Positions 1 to 8,953 of a stretch of DNA of 64,000 bases are shown piece by piece. Under the pieces are notes generated by a model. The model worked only from the letters and a program-made list of their open reading frames with translations, was not told where the DNA came from and did not search any database. The DNA is from CAWBRT01 sp963832785 (GTDB lineage: Bacteria > Acidobacteriota > Terriglobia > Terriglobales > Acidobacteriaceae), in contig CAWHVF010000005.1 of the NCBI GenBank assembly GCA_963832785.1, forward strand, positions 682,001 through 746,000, read 5' to 3'. Both the position numbers and the translations under genes were made by a program. The first letter of the stretch is position 1. Every line of letters begins with the position of its first letter.

Positions 1-3000
1 CTTCAGCTTACGGTGGCTGGGCCGGCGATTGCGATTCGTAACAATCCCCGCGACCCCTACGGAAAAGTCCTGATCGTGACCGGCAACACGCCCAACGAGG
101 TTCTCATTGCCGCACGCGCCCTTGTTTCGCGGCAACTGCCAGCCGGCGTAGACCTGATGAATGTCGCCGCGGATGGGAAGTTTCCGGAACTGCCGGCCTA
201 CACCGCCCCTCGCTGGCTTAGCGCGGAAAAGGAAATCGCCATCGGCGGCTACACCAGCGCCGACCAGCTGCAGGTATCCGGCAGCGGCGCGGTCAACATC
301 TATTTCCGCCTGCCGCCCGATCTGTACCTGGAGGCCCGCAATAGCGTGCCCTTGCGGCTTAACTACCGTTATTCGGGAGCGGGGCAGCTCGGGGTGCGAT
401 TGAACGGCAGGTTTGTCACTTCGCTGCCTTTGCCTATCAGCAGCGATTCCAGTGCCGTTAAACATGCCGACGTGACGCTGCCCGTCAATGCTCTGCATCC
501 TTTCCGAAACACGTTGACGTTCGAGTTTTCTTTTGACCGTGGCCGCGAGCATAGCGGGACCATCCTGCGCGATTCTGAACTATACCTGCAAAATATCAGT
601 CATTTTTCCGCTATGCCGCGCCTGGAGCTGTTTTCGGAAGCCGGCTTCCCCTTTACGCGCGTGGCCGATCTGGCGCAAACCTCGGTCGTAATGCCGAATA
701 GTCCCACTGCCTCGGAGTTGGAGTTGTTCCTGGAGATGCTCGGGTTCTTCGGAGCGCAGACTGGGGCGCCTTCCACGCTGCTGACCGTCGTCGATGCCGT
801 ACACGCCAGCTCCGCCCAGGCAAACGACTTGATCGTGATTGGCTCGGCCGAGGATCAGCCGCTGTTGAGCGACTGGGCCACGGAGCTGCCGGTGACGATC
901 GATCAAGGCGAGCTCCACGTGAACGCCGCAGGTTCATTGGCGTTGTGGCTCCGAATACCATATTTGTTCCGCAACATGTCGAGGGTTTCAGCCCTCCGCG
1001 AACTGCTCAGGTCCGAGATCCAGGCCGACGCTGTCATACAAGGATTACGCTCGCCGCTTAACGCTTCGCGCAGCGTGGTCGTTCTCGCGCTTCGCGACCG
1101 CGACCACGATTCGTTCAGCAGCATGTTTCTTCCCGCAAACACTGCCGGCCCGGTTTATGGGATGGTCAGCGTCGCACAAAACGGCAGCTTCCATTCCTTT
1201 GATCTCGGCGAAAGCTACACGACAGGGAGTCTAGGGGTTTGGAACGCCGTTGCTTTTTGGCTGCATACCTATCTCTGGATTATGCCTCTTTTAATTTTGC
1301 TTGGAGCGGTCCTATGGTCGGCATGGCTTCATAGCTGGCTCGAAGGTAAAGCGCGCGCGATTAGAGCTCACCCATTCCAAGCCGGCAATTGCGACCCAAG
1401 CTGCGCCGCCGCTGGCGCTTTGAGTTTAATGCCGGCTCGAGCCGACACCAGGGCCCTGGTTCAAAGAAGTGTATCGATTATTTTCCAGGAGTGGCTTTCG
1501 ATGTTTACTCGCCGTTTACCCGTCCTTGTTTGTGTGTTGCTGGTTGCCGTGCTGGCCCTGGGCTCTTCGTCCGAAGATGTGTTGTTGAGCAAGGCGCGCT
1601 CCCTGGAAGGACGCGGCCGGCCCGACCTGGCTGCTGAAGCCTGGCAGCAAATCCTACTAGCCGACCCCGCCCAAGCGGAAGCGCTCGCCGGCCTGGCGCG
1701 ATATTACAAGCAAGCCGGGAAGCCCGATCAGGCCAACATCTATCTCGAAAGGCTTCGTAAGATCAACCCTGCCTCTCCCGAGATCGCTGAAATTGAGGCG
1801 ACGACGGTCATCACCCAGGCACAGCAGGCGAAGCTTCGGGAAGCCTCCAAGCTGGCCCGCGAGCAGAGATTCGATGAGGCGCTGCGCCTGTTCCGGGAAG
1901 TTTTTGGCGATCAGCCGCCGGCCGGTGATTGGTCAATTGCCTTCTACGAAACCGAGGCGGCTACGCCGGAAGGGTGGGCGCCGGCCGTCGAGCACCTGCG
2001 CGAGCTGGCCCAGCGTTTTCCCAACAACCAGGAGTACAAGCTCTCGCTGGCTCGTCTGCTGACCTATCATCCGGAAACCCGGTCTGAGGGTGTGCGCATA
2101 CTCGAAGCCATCGACACCCCGCAACTGCTGGAGAAGGCGCGCAAAGCCTGGCGGCAGGCGCTTGTCTGGGACAACGGCAATGCGGCCACCATCGGCTCCT
2201 TGAAGTCGTATCTGAAGAAGTATCCGGCTGACGCCGAGCTGCAGCGGCTGCGAGCGGCGCGGGCGGCAAATCCCCCGGGGCTGGCCTCCCGCCCGGAGGA
2301 GACCAAAGGCTTCGAGTACATTCGCGCCGGCAAACTGGCCGAAGCTGAGGCGCAGTTTGAGGCGGTCTTGCACGACGCCCCGCATAGCGCGGGAGCGCTG
2401 GCCGGCATGGGTTTCGTGCGCATGAAGCAGGAAGATTTTGCGTCCGCTCTGAATTTCTTTGATGCTTCCAGGCGCGCCTCGCCGGAAACTGCTCGCCTGG
2501 TTCAGCAGCCGATGGAAACCGCGCGCTTCTGGAACGCGGTAAAAAAAGCGACGGCAGCCCTATCTGACAACCGGCTGGATGAGGCCATTAAAGGCTACCA
2601 GGAGGCGCTTCATCTGCGCGCTGGCAGTACCGAGGCCATGCAGGGACTGGCTGGCGCCTACATGAAAATGGGCCAGCCGGCAGCGGCCGCGCCTATCTTC
2701 CGCCAGCTAACCGAAGCGCAGCCGCAAAATCCGCAAGTGTGGCGCGAGCTGATTAACGCCCTGCATCAATCGGGCGACCAGGCCGGCGCGCTGTCTATTG
2801 CCAAAACGCTGCCCGCGCTGGTCAGCGATAAGCTTAAGAAGGACCTCGACTTTCTCGCTGCTCTAGCTGCAATCTATGCCTCCACGGGAGAAGATGGCGA
2901 GGTAGAGGCGACGGTCCGAAATGCCGCGCAGCTTGCCGCCGCGCAAGGCCGCAGCATGCCGGCGGAAACACAGGTTCAGTTTGCCGGCATTTTCCTGAGG

Positions 3001-5595
3001 CAGGGACGGGCCGCTTACGCCGCCAACATGTATAGGCACGTAACGGAAACCCACCCGGAAAACGTGCAAGCCTGGCAAGGACTGATCACCGCTTACTTGC
3101 AGATGCCAAACCCGCCGAAGGCGCTTGCCGCCATGAAACGGATGCCGTCAGCGGCTTACGCGAGCGCCATCCGGAATCCGGGCTTCCTGAATGTACTGGC
3201 GTCGCTCTATGCTTCCCAGGGTCAACTCAACAGTGCGGGGTTGTTCCTCGCCAAGTCCATCGAGCTGCAAACCGCGGCCTCCGGAGGGCCGGATGTGGCG
3301 ACCAAGCTGCAATCGGCCTCCCTCACGCTCAAGCGCGGTGATGCCAACAAGGCTGAGTCGGAGATTCATCAGCTGCTCGAGCAGAATCCAGGAAACGCAG
3401 ACGTCTGGAAGACCTACGTCAGCCTTCTACACGATCAGGGCCGAGACGAACAGGCGCTCTCAGAAACCCAGCGGATGCCGCTCAGTGTGAGCAAGTGGCT
3501 GGAAGCCGATGCCGGCTATTCGAGCATTCTGGCCAGCATGGACAGCAAACTCGGCCAGACGCAGGAAGCGATTCGTATCCTGCATGAGGTGGTATGGCGC
3601 TTCGAGTCTCAGCGTCAGCAGGCGCCGGTTGATATTCAGGTGCAGTTGGCGTGGCTCTTGCTAGATAGCGACGGAAGCGAGAAAGAGCTGGCTGGCCTGG
3701 TGTCGCGGTTGAGCTCGCGCAGCGATGTGACAGATTCGCAGCGGGCAAAGGTGCAGGAACTGTGGTCGACATGGAGTGTCCGCCGGGCACAAGCCGCATT
3801 CGAAGGCGGAGAGCAGGGACGCAGCATCGTCATCCTGCAAACTGCATTGCGGGCCATGCCGCAGGACGCCAGGCTGCTCGGCGCCCTCGCCGGCACCTAT
3901 GTTCGCATCGGTGACATGAATCGTGCCTTGACGGTCTACAAGTCGTGGCGGCTTAAAGAAGCGAAAGCGCCGGATTTCCAGGGGGCGATTGGCGCTGCGC
4001 TGACCCTGCAGAACGTCAGCCTGGCCGAGCAGTGGGCCAAGGAGGGGCTCCGCCAGTATCCGCGCGATTCGCAGTTGCTCACGCTGGCTGGCAAGATTGC
4101 GGCCCAAAAAGGCCAGTACCAGAGAGCCGAGGCTTTCTGGAAAGAGGCCATGGCCAATGCTCCCGCCGAGAACCGTTCAGCTGTAATAGCGGATACTTCC
4201 CGTGACATCGCCACCAGCAAGTCGAGCAGCACCGCCATGCGGCAACTGCTGTCGGTGCTGGCGCCGGGTGAAGCTCTCCCGGATGACCACGATCTGGCAT
4301 CCGGCGGCGACAACGGCTCGCAACTCAAGCGTGCTTCTTTGCAGGGCGATGCTTTCGATACGCGCAATTCCACCCAGGAAGTCAGCGCCATGTTCACCCC
4401 GGTGGTAAGCACCGGCAAATCTTCCAACTCCACGGCTGCGATGTCGGACCGCGAACAGATTCAGGCGGACATCGACGCGCTCCACGAACGGAACGTGCCC
4501 TTCCTTGGCATAGGAACCGTCGTTGGTGGACGCTCCGGCCAGGGCGGCTATGACCAACTGATCCGGCAGGAGGCGAATCTTGAGGCCAGCACTCCGATCG
4601 GCGACAACATGCGGTTCGCGATAACGGCCAAGCCGGTGTTTCTATATAGTGGTGCAGCCGACGGTACCTCGACATGGCGCTCGGGATCCGCGCCCGTTGG
4701 CGCCACGTTTCCGTCGCAGTCGGCTTCCGGCCTGGGCGGCGAAGCTCAATTGATCGGCCGGAACTTCGGGCTGATGGCGGGGAGCTCGCCCCAGGGATTC
4801 CTGGTGCACAACTTCACCGGCGGATTCCGCCTCCGTCCGGCCGGGGGGCCGGTAACCTTATTGCTTTCGCGCGATTCTGTCCAGGACACGATGCTTTCCT
4901 ACGCCGGCATGCGGGATTCCGCCAGCGGACAGGTCTGGGGAGGCGTGATGTCCAACCGCATCGGAGTTCAGTTCAACAAAGGCGATGCTGCTTCCGGATT
5001 CTATGCCGGCACCGGCTACGAGTTCATAACCGGCACGAACGTCGCCGACAACAAGCGCATGGACGGCAATGTGGGCGTCTACTGGCGCGTATTGAGCACA
5101 CCCAACGGCAGCCTGACCGTTGGAGCCAACCTGTTCGGGATGCACTACGACAAGAACCTGCAATATTTCACCCTCGGCCAGGGCGGCTACTTCAGCCCGC
5201 AGAGTTACTTCCTGTTCAGCATACCGGTGACTTGGCAAGGCACTTACAACAAGAAGCTCGTATATAAGATCAGCGGAAGCCTAGGCTCGCAGCACTTCAG
5301 TGATGACGCCACGCCATTCTTTCCGACTGATGCCAGCCTGCAGAAGATTGGGAATCCGTACTACGCTGCGCAGGCGGTTACCGGTGCGAGCTACACGCTC
5401 GATGCGCACCTCGGCTACCGCCTGACACCAAACTGGTTGCTGTCCGGTTTCCTGAACGCAAATAACACGCGCAACTACTCCGCGCAAAGTGCCGGGGTCG
5501 ACGCGAAATATCTATTCCATCAGTCGCAATCGTCAGAGGCTGTGATGCCTTTGATGAACGACTGGCGCGGCCTGGATCCCACCGATGCGCGGTAA
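1..5595 (+). CDS. BcsB-BcsC cellulose synthase subunits in one frame (5' partial)
   Basis: The reading frame is open from base 1, so the gene starts upstream. Residue numbers count from the GTG at 13. The first part is the C-terminal region of BcsB, the periplasmic cellulose-synthase partner: carbohydrate-binding/ferredoxin-like regions, then a membrane anchor near residues 411-436. With no stop codon, a BcsC-type sequence follows: a signal-peptide-like hydrophobic stretch (about 503-517), many TPR repeats (about 530-1430) and a BcsC_C outer-membrane barrel (about 1490-1860). BcsC exports the glucan through the outer membrane. The two are normally separate genes. Topology could still work, because the BcsB anchor leads inward and the second hydrophobic stretch leads back out. 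The join (about residues 440-495) matches neither family well, so a true fusion, a lost stop or a sequencing error are all possible. Confidence 0.85.
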   Translation, partial: LQLTVAGPAIAIRNNPRDPYGKVLIVTGNTPNEVLIAARALVSRQLPAGVDLMNVAADGKFPELPAYTAPRWLSAEKEIAIGGYTSADQLQVSGSGAVNIYFRLPPDLYLEARNSVPLRLNYRYSGAGQLGVRLNGRFVTSLPLPISSDSSAVKHADVTLPVNALHPFRNTLTFEFSFDRGREHSGTILRDSELYLQNISHFSAMPRLELFSEAGFPFTRVADLAQTSVVMPNSPTASELELFLEMLGFFGAQTGAPSTLLTVVDAVHASSAQANDLIVIGSAEDQPLLSDWATELPVTIDQGELHVNAAGSLALWLRIPYLFRNMSRVSALRELLRSEIQADAVIQGLRSPLNASRSVVVLALRDRDHDSFSSMFLPANTAGPVYGMVSVAQNGSFHSFDLGESYTTGSLGVWNAVAFWLHTYLWIMPLLILLGAVLWSAWLHSWLEGKARAIRAHPFQAGNCDPSCAAAGALSLMPARADTRALVQRSVSIIFQEWLSMFTRRLPVLVCVLLVAVLALGSSSEDVLLSKARSLEGRGRPDLAAEAWQQILLADPAQAEALAGLARYYKQAGKPDQANIYLERLRKINPASPEIAEIEATTVITQAQQAKLREASKLAREQRFDEALRLFREVFGDQPPAGDWSIAFYETEAATPEGWAPAVEHLRELAQRFPNNQEYKLSLARLLTYHPETRSEGVRILEAIDTPQLLEKARKAWRQALVWDNGNAATIGSLKSYLKKYPADAELQRLRAARAANPPGLASRPEETKGFEYIRAGKLAEAEAQFEAVLHDAPHSAGALAGMGFVRMKQEDFASALNFFDASRRASPETARLVQQPMETARFWNAVKKATAALSDNRLDEAIKGYQEALHLRAGSTEAMQGLAGAYMKMGQPAAAAPIFRQLTEAQPQNPQVWRELINALHQSGDQAGALSIAKTLPALVSDKLKKDLDFLAALAAIYASTGEDGEVEATVRNAAQLAAAQGRSMPAETQVQFAGIFLRQGRAAYAANMYRHVTETHPENVQAWQGLITAYLQMPNPPKALAAMKRMPSAAYASAIRNPGFLNVLASLYASQGQLNSAGLFLAKSIELQTAASGGPDVATKLQSASLTLKRGDANKAESEIHQLLEQNPGNADVWKTYVSLLHDQGRDEQALSETQRMPLSVSKWLEADAGYSSILASMDSKLGQTQEAIRILHEVVWRFESQRQQAPVDIQVQLAWLLLDSDGSEKELAGLVSRLSSRSDVTDSQRAKVQELWSTWSVRRAQAAFEGGEQGRSIVILQTALRAMPQDARLLGALAGTYVRIGDMNRALTVYKSWRLKEAKAPDFQGAIGAALTLQNVSLAEQWAKEGLRQYPRDSQLLTLAGKIAAQKGQYQRAEAFWKEAMANAPAENRSAVIADTSRDIATSKSSSTAMRQLLSVLAPGEALPDDHDLASGGDNGSQLKRASLQGDAFDTRNSTQEVSAMFTPVVSTGKSSNSTAAMSDREQIQADIDALHERNVPFLGIGTVVGGRSGQGGYDQLIRQEANLEASTPIGDNMRFAITAKPVFLYSGAADGTSTWRSGSAPVGATFPSQSASGLGGEAQLIGRNFGLMAGSSPQGFLVHNFTGGFRLRPAGGPVTLLLSRDSVQDTMLSYAGMRDSASGQVWGGVMSNRIGVQFNKGDAASGFYAGTGYEFITGTNVADNKRMDGNVGVYWRVLSTPNGSLTVGANLFGMHYDKNLQYFTLGQGGYFSPQSYFLFSIPVTWQGTYNKKLVYKISGSLGSQHFSDDATPFFPTDASLQKIGNPYYAAQAVTGASYTLDAHLGYRLTPNWLLSGFLNANNTRNYSAQSAGVDAKYLFHQSQSSEAVMPLMNDWRGLDPTDAR
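1487..1503 (+). promoter_or_regulatory. Internal ribosome binding site and ATG for a separate BcsC
   Basis: An AGGAG at 1487-1491 lies 9 nt before an in-frame ATG at 1501. The protein from that ATG begins with a typical signal peptide (two Arg, then a hydrophobic run), so BcsC could be made on its own from inside the fused frame. Confidence 0.5.
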
Positions 5596-5798
5596 TCACA
5601 TAGAGCGGCGTACAGATTGATGCCTCTGGCCTGTCCGAGGCACTTCAAAATGCTGCCGAAGGTACCTCGTGCCCCCGGGAAACGGTCTCCGGCGGAGGTA
5701 AGGCGGCCGCGTCCATGACCTTCCGGAGGCTCCTCGGAGAAGACGCTCGCTTCCGGTTTTGCCGAACCTAGGGAAATTCAATATTGAGGTGGCGACAG

Positions 5799-7364
5799 AT
5801 GCGATCTCGATCTATTGCGACGTCAATTGGGCTCCTGGCGATAGCTGGCTTGTTGCTGTCCGGTACAGGCTGCGGCAGCGGAGGAAATAGCACATCCTCC
5901 ACTGCCAGCCTGCCCAGCGGCGGAGGCGGGGATAGCCAATCACAGGGCAGCATCGTCATTGACGCCGCAACCGTTGGTTCCCCGATGACGAAGGATCAGT
6001 TGGGCGCAAATCTTCTGATACAAATCCCTGAATCGGTCGATCCTACCTACGTTCCTCTGTTGGCGAATGCCGGAATAGGGCTGCTTCGCTGGCCTGGCGG
6101 CCGGGTATCAGACTACTACCATTGGCAGACCAACTCGTTCGGCCCCTGTCCGAACATCGGCGCTCCGCCGGCCGCGGGTACGGACTTCGACAATTGGATG
6201 CAAACAATTGCGCAGCCCCTGAATGCTGACGTCGCAATCACCGTCAACTATGGAAGCGACCCTAATTGCATCGGCCCTGCTGATCCGAACGAGGCGGCCG
6301 CTTGGGTCGACTATGCCAACAACGTCAAGCACTATGGCATTAAGTATTGGACGGTCGGGAACGAGCAGTATTTTTCGGAGACAGACCTGCACTCGCCGGC
6401 TCATGATCCCACAACCTATGCCAACGCCGTCGCGACGCAGTTTTACCCGCTGATGAAGAGTAAAGACCCGACTATTCTTGTTGGCATCGATATGGCGTTT
6501 GGCAACTTGACTTACGACGTGGCGGCTGATACGTGGGACCAAATAGTTCTGGCCAATGCACAGTACGATTTTGTCGAGGTCCACTACTATCCCGAATCCG
6601 ACAACATCGACGACGATACTCAGTTGCTGACCAAGTGGTCTGACCAGGTCGCCACCAATTATTCGACAATCAAGTCCCTTCTGGCAGCCAACGGCCATCC
6701 TAATACGCCTATATTCCTCGGCGAATTTGTCCGCGATTCCGGCTCCGGAGTTGGTGCAGGACACGAGTCGGTGTCGATCGTCGATGCTTTGTTCACAGCC
6801 ATAGTGGTAGCCGAGAGCAGCAAGGCAGGTGTAGCTCTTAATGCGGTCTTTTTGGGAATCGACAACTGTTATGCCGATTCGCTTAGCTCTCCGGTTTCTA
6901 CCGCATATGGTTGGCAGTCGTTCGGATCTTTCGGGCTATATGCAACGGGTACTCCAAATTTCATCTACAGTTGCCCAGGTAATGGAGTCCCCAAGCAAAC
7001 TGCATTTCCCAAAGCACGTGCTTATGAAATACTCACACAGTTCATTAAGCCGGGTGAACATAATTTGCAGGCGAGCAGTTCCGACTCATCAGTTCGCGCC
7101 TATGCCGCAACCAGCGGGGCAGGATATGGGGTGTTGCTCATCAATACAGATTCACAAGCAACTCACATTGTGCCGATTAATATCGCGAACACGGCCGCGC
7201 AATCTTTCAACGCCACCGCCGTTACGTACGGGAAAGCGGAATACGATCAGTCGAAGCAAGGAGTGTGGGCAGGTCCGACCTCTTCTTCGCTGGGCGCTGT
7301 TGGTAGCAGCTTCAATATCTCCCTTCCACCGTGGAGCATGACCCTTATTAAAATCCAAATCTAG
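5799..7364 (+). CDS. Secreted clan GH-A glycoside hydrolase (arabinofuranosidase-like)
   Basis: A protein of 521 aa from the ATG at 5799, preceded by a GAGGTGG ribosome site; a TTG at 5784 would add 5 residues. The N-terminus is a signal peptide ending in Cys25 with an imperfect lipobox, followed by a Ser/Gly-rich linker, so it is probably lipid-anchored or secreted. The body looks like a GH-A (beta/alpha)8 barrel of the GH51/GH39 type. A WTVGNE motif near residue 188 fits the acid/base Glu, and LGEF near residue 307 fits the nucleophile. The exact substrate cannot be told. It lies 204 bp behind the BcsB-BcsC gene on the same strand, so it may trim or modify the exported polysaccharide; that is inference. 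Confidence 0.7.
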   Translation: MRSRSIATSIGLLAIAGLLLSGTGCGSGGNSTSSTASLPSGGGGDSQSQGSIVIDAATVGSPMTKDQLGANLLIQIPESVDPTYVPLLANAGIGLLRWPGGRVSDYYHWQTNSFGPCPNIGAPPAAGTDFDNWMQTIAQPLNADVAITVNYGSDPNCIGPADPNEAAAWVDYANNVKHYGIKYWTVGNEQYFSETDLHSPAHDPTTYANAVATQFYPLMKSKDPTILVGIDMAFGNLTYDVAADTWDQIVLANAQYDFVEVHYYPESDNIDDDTQLLTKWSDQVATNYSTIKSLLAANGHPNTPIFLGEFVRDSGSGVGAGHESVSIVDALFTAIVVAESSKAGVALNAVFLGIDNCYADSLSSPVSTAYGWQSFGSFGLYATGTPNFIYSCPGNGVPKQTAFPKARAYEILTQFIKPGEHNLQASSSDSSVRAYAATSGAGYGVLLINTDSQATHIVPINIANTAAQSFNATAVTYGKAEYDQSKQGVWAGPTSSSLGAVGSSFNISLPPWSMTLIKIQI

Positions 7365-7504
7365 TCGCCTGGAAGTCGGAAAATCCCTGTATTTTTCCCT
7401 GTTAGCAGGGGATCCAAGCGCGGAGACAGGTTCGCACGAAACTGCCTCCTCCGCCATCTTTTGCAAGTGCTACGCCGTGTGAAACGACGTAAAACCCCGC
7501 CCTG

Positions 7505-7754
7505 CTACATCACAAAGTATTTCGCCGCCGGGTGGTGGACGATTATCGCCGAGGTGCTCTGCTCCGGCTCCAGCATGTAGGTTAGGGTCAGGCGCACGCC
7601 GATGGTCTCTTCCGGCTTGAGCAGCGCGAACAGCTTGGTCTGGTCTTCCAGGTTAGGACAGGCGGGGTAGCCGAAGGAATAGCGCGAGCCTCGATACTTC
7701 TGGTGAAACAGGTCGCTGATGCGCTCGGCGTCGTTGCCGGCGATGCCCAGTTCC
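7505..7754 (-). pseudogene. 3' remnant of a metH gene
   Basis: These 250 bases align without gaps to the 3' end of metH at 9786-10035. I counted about 13 mismatches, roughly 95% identity. The match starts exactly at the stop codon and ends abruptly at 7754. The frame is still open and encodes the end of the MetH activation domain, with a few conservative changes such as V to M and V to I. The remnant and metH have the same orientation and flank a 2-kb patch. It reads as the scar of a partial duplication or of a second metH that was mostly lost. Confidence 0.85.
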
Positions 7755-7830
7755 GAATAAGTAGCAGTGTTAAACTGTAAGCGCCATTAAATGATCCCGG
7801 ATTCCGAGGCTGCTCCGGAGTCCGTGGCGC

Positions 7831-7920
7831 GGAGAGGTGCGTGAGCGGTTGAAACGAGCCGCCTCGAAAGCGGCCATACCTTGACGGGTATCGGGGGTTC
7901 GAATCCCTCCCTCTCCGCCA
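7831..7920 (+). tRNA. tRNA-Ser (CGA)
   Basis: A class II tRNA of 90 nt with encoded CCA. The acceptor stem GGAGAGG pairs with CCTCTCC, with G as discriminator. The anticodon stem GCCGC/GCGGC holds the loop CTCGAAA, anticodon CGA, which reads UCG. A long variable arm (about 7875-7892) and a T-arm with GTTCGAAT are present. The IS200 element begins 25 bp downstream. Confidence 0.93.
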
Positions 7921-7953
7921 GATTCAATGCCATACCGCCCCATCTCTTAACGA

Positions 7954-8043
7954 CCACCGGCTTAAAGCCGGTGGGTTATATTGCGACTGAAAGTCGCAGG
8001 TTGCGGCTGGAAGCCGCCTGAAGCGCTCCCGGCTGCAAGCCGG
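7954..8043. repeat. Row of four short hairpins at the IS200 left end
   Basis: Four perfect hairpins of one design follow each other: 7954-7974, 7983-7997, 8003-8017 and 8029-8043. Each has a stem closing with CT...AG around a 3-nt loop: TAA, GAA, GGA or GCA. The first has a 9-bp stem, the others 6 bp. The last ends one base before the transposase stop codon. The same row is present at 21162-21251. IS200-type ends normally need one hairpin. Confidence 0.85.
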
Positions 8044-8044
8044 C

Positions 8045-8488
8045 TTAAGGCTCGGCGGGCGCGGTAATCTTGAACGCCTCCGCGTCTTCGTCCCACCTCT
8101 GATTTTCGATGTACTCCATGATCATCTTCTCGTCCACCGCGCCCACCGTCGCGCAGAAATACCCCCGCGCCCACAGGTGCTGCCCCCAGTACCGTTTGCG
8201 CAGGTGCGGAAAATCTTCCTGCAACCGCCGCGACGACTTCCCTTTCACGTACTGCACCAGCTTGGCCGGCGACAGCAGTGGCGGGGCAGATACCAGCATA
8301 TGCACGTGGTTCGGCGACACCGCGCCACGGATGATCGTCACTTCTCGCGCCTGGCAGATCTGCCGGATCACATCGCGGGCACGCTCCGCCACTTCCCCGC
8401 ACAGCACTTTGTACCGATACTTCGTAATCCAGATCAGGTGATACTTGATGTCCCAAATCGCGTGCCCGCTGGTTCTATATTCAGTCAT
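8045..8488 (-). CDS. tnpA: IS200/IS605-family Y1 transposase (TnpA)
   Basis: A 147-aa single-domain HUH/Y1 transposase, which moves single-stranded DNA by Tyr attack. The HVH metal motif is at residues 61-63 and the likely catalytic Tyr is Y126, followed by Gln130. Length fits the family (about 130-155 aa). The copy at 21253-21696 differs only at residue 60 (Asn here, Asp there), next to the HUH motif. No TnpB or ωRNA gene is attached. Strong similarity to REP-associated transposases is possible, but the element looks complete. Confidence 0.93.
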   Translation of the reverse strand: MTEYRTSGHAIWDIKYHLIWITKYRYKVLCGEVAERARDVIRQICQAREVTIIRGAVSPNHVHMLVSAPPLLSPAKLVQYVKGKSSRRLQEDFPHLRKRYWGQHLWARGYFCATVGAVDEKMIMEYIENQRWDEDAEAFKITAPAEP

Positions 8489-8618
8489 CGTCCGCCTCGC
8501 GCCATTGTAGCGGGAGGCTAAAGCTTACCGCCTTAAGGCGGTGGGATTAAACCTGGCGATTGAACTAAACCAAGAATGGCTTGAGGGGACCCCAACTGCA
8601 AATACAGGAGGAGCTGCT

Positions 8619-8948
8619 ATGGTCGAGGGCTTCTGGATTGTTCAATACCAGGGAGTACAGGGCGGGGGCGGGGGCGTGCTGGTGCTCACCAAAAGCAAGA
8701 TTTTCGGCGGCGATAGTGGTTATCTGTACATGGGTTCATACCAAGCCGATCAGAAGACTATTAAAGGCCGGGTAAAGGTGCAGCAGTTTTTGCCGGGTGT
8801 TCCAAATGCCCTGGGGATTCCGGGAGATTTTGAATTGGACCTTGCCGGTACGCTTGAGGGCGACATAATTAAAGGAACTGCGAGTTTAGTGACCCAGCAA
8901 GGCGCCGGGATGGCTATCAAATTAACGCGTATGGCGGATATGCCATAG
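8619..8948 (+). CDS. GrlR-like small beta-barrel protein
   Basis: A 109-aa protein from the ATG at 8619, preceded by a strong CAGGAGGAG site; a longer frame starts inside the IS and is unlikely. The sequence pattern (FWIVQYQG start, GGDSGYLYMGSY, alternating beta strands, Gly-rich turns) matches the GrlR family, which in enteropathogens is a lipocalin-like negative regulator of type III secretion genes. Here there is no type III cluster and no GrlA partner, so the role is unknown. It sits just behind the IS200 copy. Confidence 0.7.
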   Translation: MVEGFWIVQYQGVQGGGGGVLVLTKSKIFGGDSGYLYMGSYQADQKTIKGRVKVQQFLPGVPNALGIPGDFELDLAGTLEGDIIKGTASLVTQQGAGMAIKLTRMADMP

Positions 8949-8953
8949 CACAA

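Larger units (their letters stand above)
7945..8569 (-). mobile_element. IS200-type insertion sequence, copy 1
   Basis: A 625-bp unit repeated almost exactly at 21153-21777; I saw one base difference. The shared segment begins at TCTTAACGACC and ends at GAACTAAA. It carries one Y1 transposase gene, a large hairpin close to the left end (7954-7974) and a palindrome close to the right end (CCGCCTTAAGGCGG, about 8529-8542). There are no terminal inverted repeats and no target duplication, as expected for the IS200/IS605 family. Confidence 0.9.

Noticed and set aside
5596..5798. c-di-GMP riboswitch before the glycoside hydrolase
   Set aside because: Some GC-rich stems are present, but I could not find the conserved core of class I or II.
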